Shown: in pieces, positions 30,601 through 33,600 of the stretch
Position numbering within the stretch: position 1 is the first letter of the stretch
How the letters are laid out: the number at the start of each line of letters is the position of its first letter
Assembly (NCBI GenBank): GCA_027622275.1
Contig: JAQBZB010000068.1
Location: 1 to 34,638, forward strand
Source: Planctomycetota bacterium
GTDB lineage: Bacteria; Planctomycetota; Planctomycetia; Pirellulales; Pirellulaceae
Length of the DNA stretch: 34,638 nt
Direction of reading: 5' to 3'
Position numbers and translations under genes: made by a program
Notes under the pieces: generated by a model
Database searches by the model: none
What the model saw: only the letters and a program-made list of their open reading frames with translations
Told to the model about the DNA's origin: nothing

Positions 30601-33600
30601 AACCCGTTCGACTTTGCAATCTCGGGACATGTATCGAGCACGTTCACCACCATCAAGGACGATGGTGATGCGGGCTACAGCACTAGCGGCGCTGGCTGGT
30701 TCCGCGTCAGCAACTCGAATTCGTACAACGGGGATCTCGATTTCACGCGCGATCGCAACTCGGATGTGATGAAGGCATTTTGGGAGTTCACTGGTCTCGC
30801 GGACGGCGTTTATCGAGTCTCGGCGACGTGGGACGTGGCGCAGCTAAACAACGCGACGTACCGGGTTATCGAGGGAACGGCGACAACTGGCACGGCCGTT
30901 GGGCAAATCGTGATCGACCAGGCAATCGCCCCGAACGACCTGATCGCAGATGGATTCACCTGGGAAGACTTGGGTGGTCCCTACCGCGTCAACGGCGGGA
31001 CACTGACTGTCGAGCTGTCTTCCATGTTTGGTGTCGTGATCGCCGATGCGATTCGAATCGAGCCGGTTTCGGCACCCGAGATACAAGTTCTGGACGAGGC
31101 CTCGAACGAACTGCTGGACGGGACCGGGCTGTTTGACTTCGGAACCACGCCGGCCGGAACGACCGTTCCAAAGACCTTTACCGTGCGAAATCTGGGCAAT
31201 GCCAGCTTAACATTGACAGCGGGCTCAATCACGTTGCCCGAGGGATTCAGCCTCGCCAGCGACTTTGCAGCCACGACACTGACCGCGTTTGACGGAGTTA
31301 ATACGACGAACGATGAGACAACCTTCCAGGTCACCTTCGACGCCGATACAACTCCAGGCGCGGTCGCGAGCGGACTGCTTTCGTTTACCAACAGTGATCG
31401 GAACGAAGCGAACTTTTCATTCAGCGTCCAGGGCACCGTGGCAAGCACGGTTCAGACGCTGGACGATAGCGCCGCATCGGGATTCCAACAGACTGGCTTC
31501 CTGCCTCAAACCTGGCAGGGGTTCGGTGGCAATCATCATTCCGCATTGCCGGATCTCAACAATAGCACCAGCAACGAAGCGACCTGGACATTCACTGGCC
31601 TGGCGACCGGCTGGTATCAGGTCGCCACGCACTGGCGAGAGCACGGGTCACTGGCGACCGATGCACCGTTCTCGATCTACGATGGTGACGTCACGACGGG
31701 AACATTGCGACGCGCGACGGATGTCAATCAGCGACTCCGGCCCGGCGACTTCCAGGATCAAGGCGCGATGTGGGAAGAACTCGGCGCCGTCTTTATCGCA
31801 AGCGGCACACTGACCGTGCGCTTAACGGACGACGCGACGGATGGTCTTGTCGTTGCCGACACCATGCGGATCGAGCGGCTGTTGAATCCGGAGATCGAGG
31901 TGCTGGATGGCACCACGACGATCGACGACAACACGGGAACGCTCAACCTGGGAACGACGCTCCAGCAGTCGGAGATCCGTAAGACGATCACGATCCGCAA
32001 CTCGGGCGGCGCGGATCTAGGTATCGGACACACCCTGACATTGCCGCCCGCCTTCAGTCTCGTCACAAGTTCCACGACGCCCGCCACGCTGTTCAACGGA
32101 ACCGCAATCACGACTCTCACGCCGGGCAGCACCGCCACGTTTGATGTGGAACTCGCCGCGTCGGCGCTTGGAACCTTCAGCGGTCTGGCCAGCTTCATGA
32201 GCACGGACAGCGATGAGAGTCATTACAACTTCACACTCACCGGGACCGTTACTCAGACCACGATCATCGACGATGTGGACTCTGGGTTCGCGAAAACCAC
32301 GGGCTTTTTGGGCTCGGTTGAAGCAGGCTTTGGGCCGCACATCAACAACTCAATCCAATCGGCGGCTGGCGACGGTTCCGGGGACACCGCGACATGGACG
32401 TTCACGAATCTTCAGGCTGGAGAGACGTACCGGGTGTCGGTGACGTGGCCCGCGAATGAGCACTACGCGACAAACTCGCCCTTCTCCGTCTTCGACGGCA
32501 CTGCGGGTGGAACAGCCTTTGGCGGCAGCCCCTTCGCGATTGATCAGCAAGTGCTTCCCGATGATTTCTCCGATCAAGGTGTGTTTTGGGAGCAACTCGG
32601 TACGTTCGCCGTCACAGGAAATACGCTTACGGTTCAACTCACTGACACTGCAAACGGCGTTGTGGTTGCGGATGCAGTGCGCATTTCAATCCTTTCGCCG
32701 TTGCGGGCGGCGGAAATTGGGAAGGCGGAACAAATCGCCAACTTGACACTCCAGCAAATCGCGCCCGTGCTGGTCGCAGCAGCTGACCAATGGATTCAGG
32801 TTAATCCGCTGGCTGCGGGCATCCTCAATCGGATCGAGGTCAAACTTGCCGACTTGTCCGGCAACTATCTTGGCCTGACATCGCTGGCGACACAAACAAT
32901 CTGGATCGACACCGACGCGGCTGGTCACGGATGGTGGACCGACGTAGCGGAAGATCCCGAGTCGGGAATGGATCTGCTGACCGTTCTGACGCATGAACTC
33001 GGCAATTTGCTCGGCTATCTCGATCTGCCAGCGGATGCCGATCACATCTTAGCTGCCGCGCTGCCTGCGGAAACGCGCCGGCTGGTTCCCGGATTTGAGG
33101 GCCCGCTCCTGGTCGTCCACACTCCGATCGGAACGGATGACGTGGCGGAGGTCGCGGAAGACAAAGGCACGACCATTAACGTGCTCGGGAACGATACGGA
33201 TGTCGATGGGGACATTGTTGGTATCCAGTCGTTCGAGCAACCCAGCAACGCGGTGGTGACGGAAGTCGACGGTCAACTGCAAATAACACCGGCCGCCAAT
33301 TTTCACGGTGTGATCAGTTTCAACTACATCATCGTTGACGAACATGGCTTGCAGGGAACCGCGACGACACAGCTAACGGTACTGCCGGTGAACGATGCTC
33401 CGCTGGCAGTCGCTGATGTCGCCGAAGTGTTGGAAGATGAGGCAGTCACGGTCAACGTGCTCGCCAATGATTCTGATGTCGATGGCGACCGCCTGGCGAT
33501 CGCGTCGTTCGAGCAACCGAACGACGCAGTCGTGAGTGAAGTCGCTGGTGGGTTACAGATTGAACCGGCCGACGACTTCTTTGGCGTGATCCGCTTCAAC

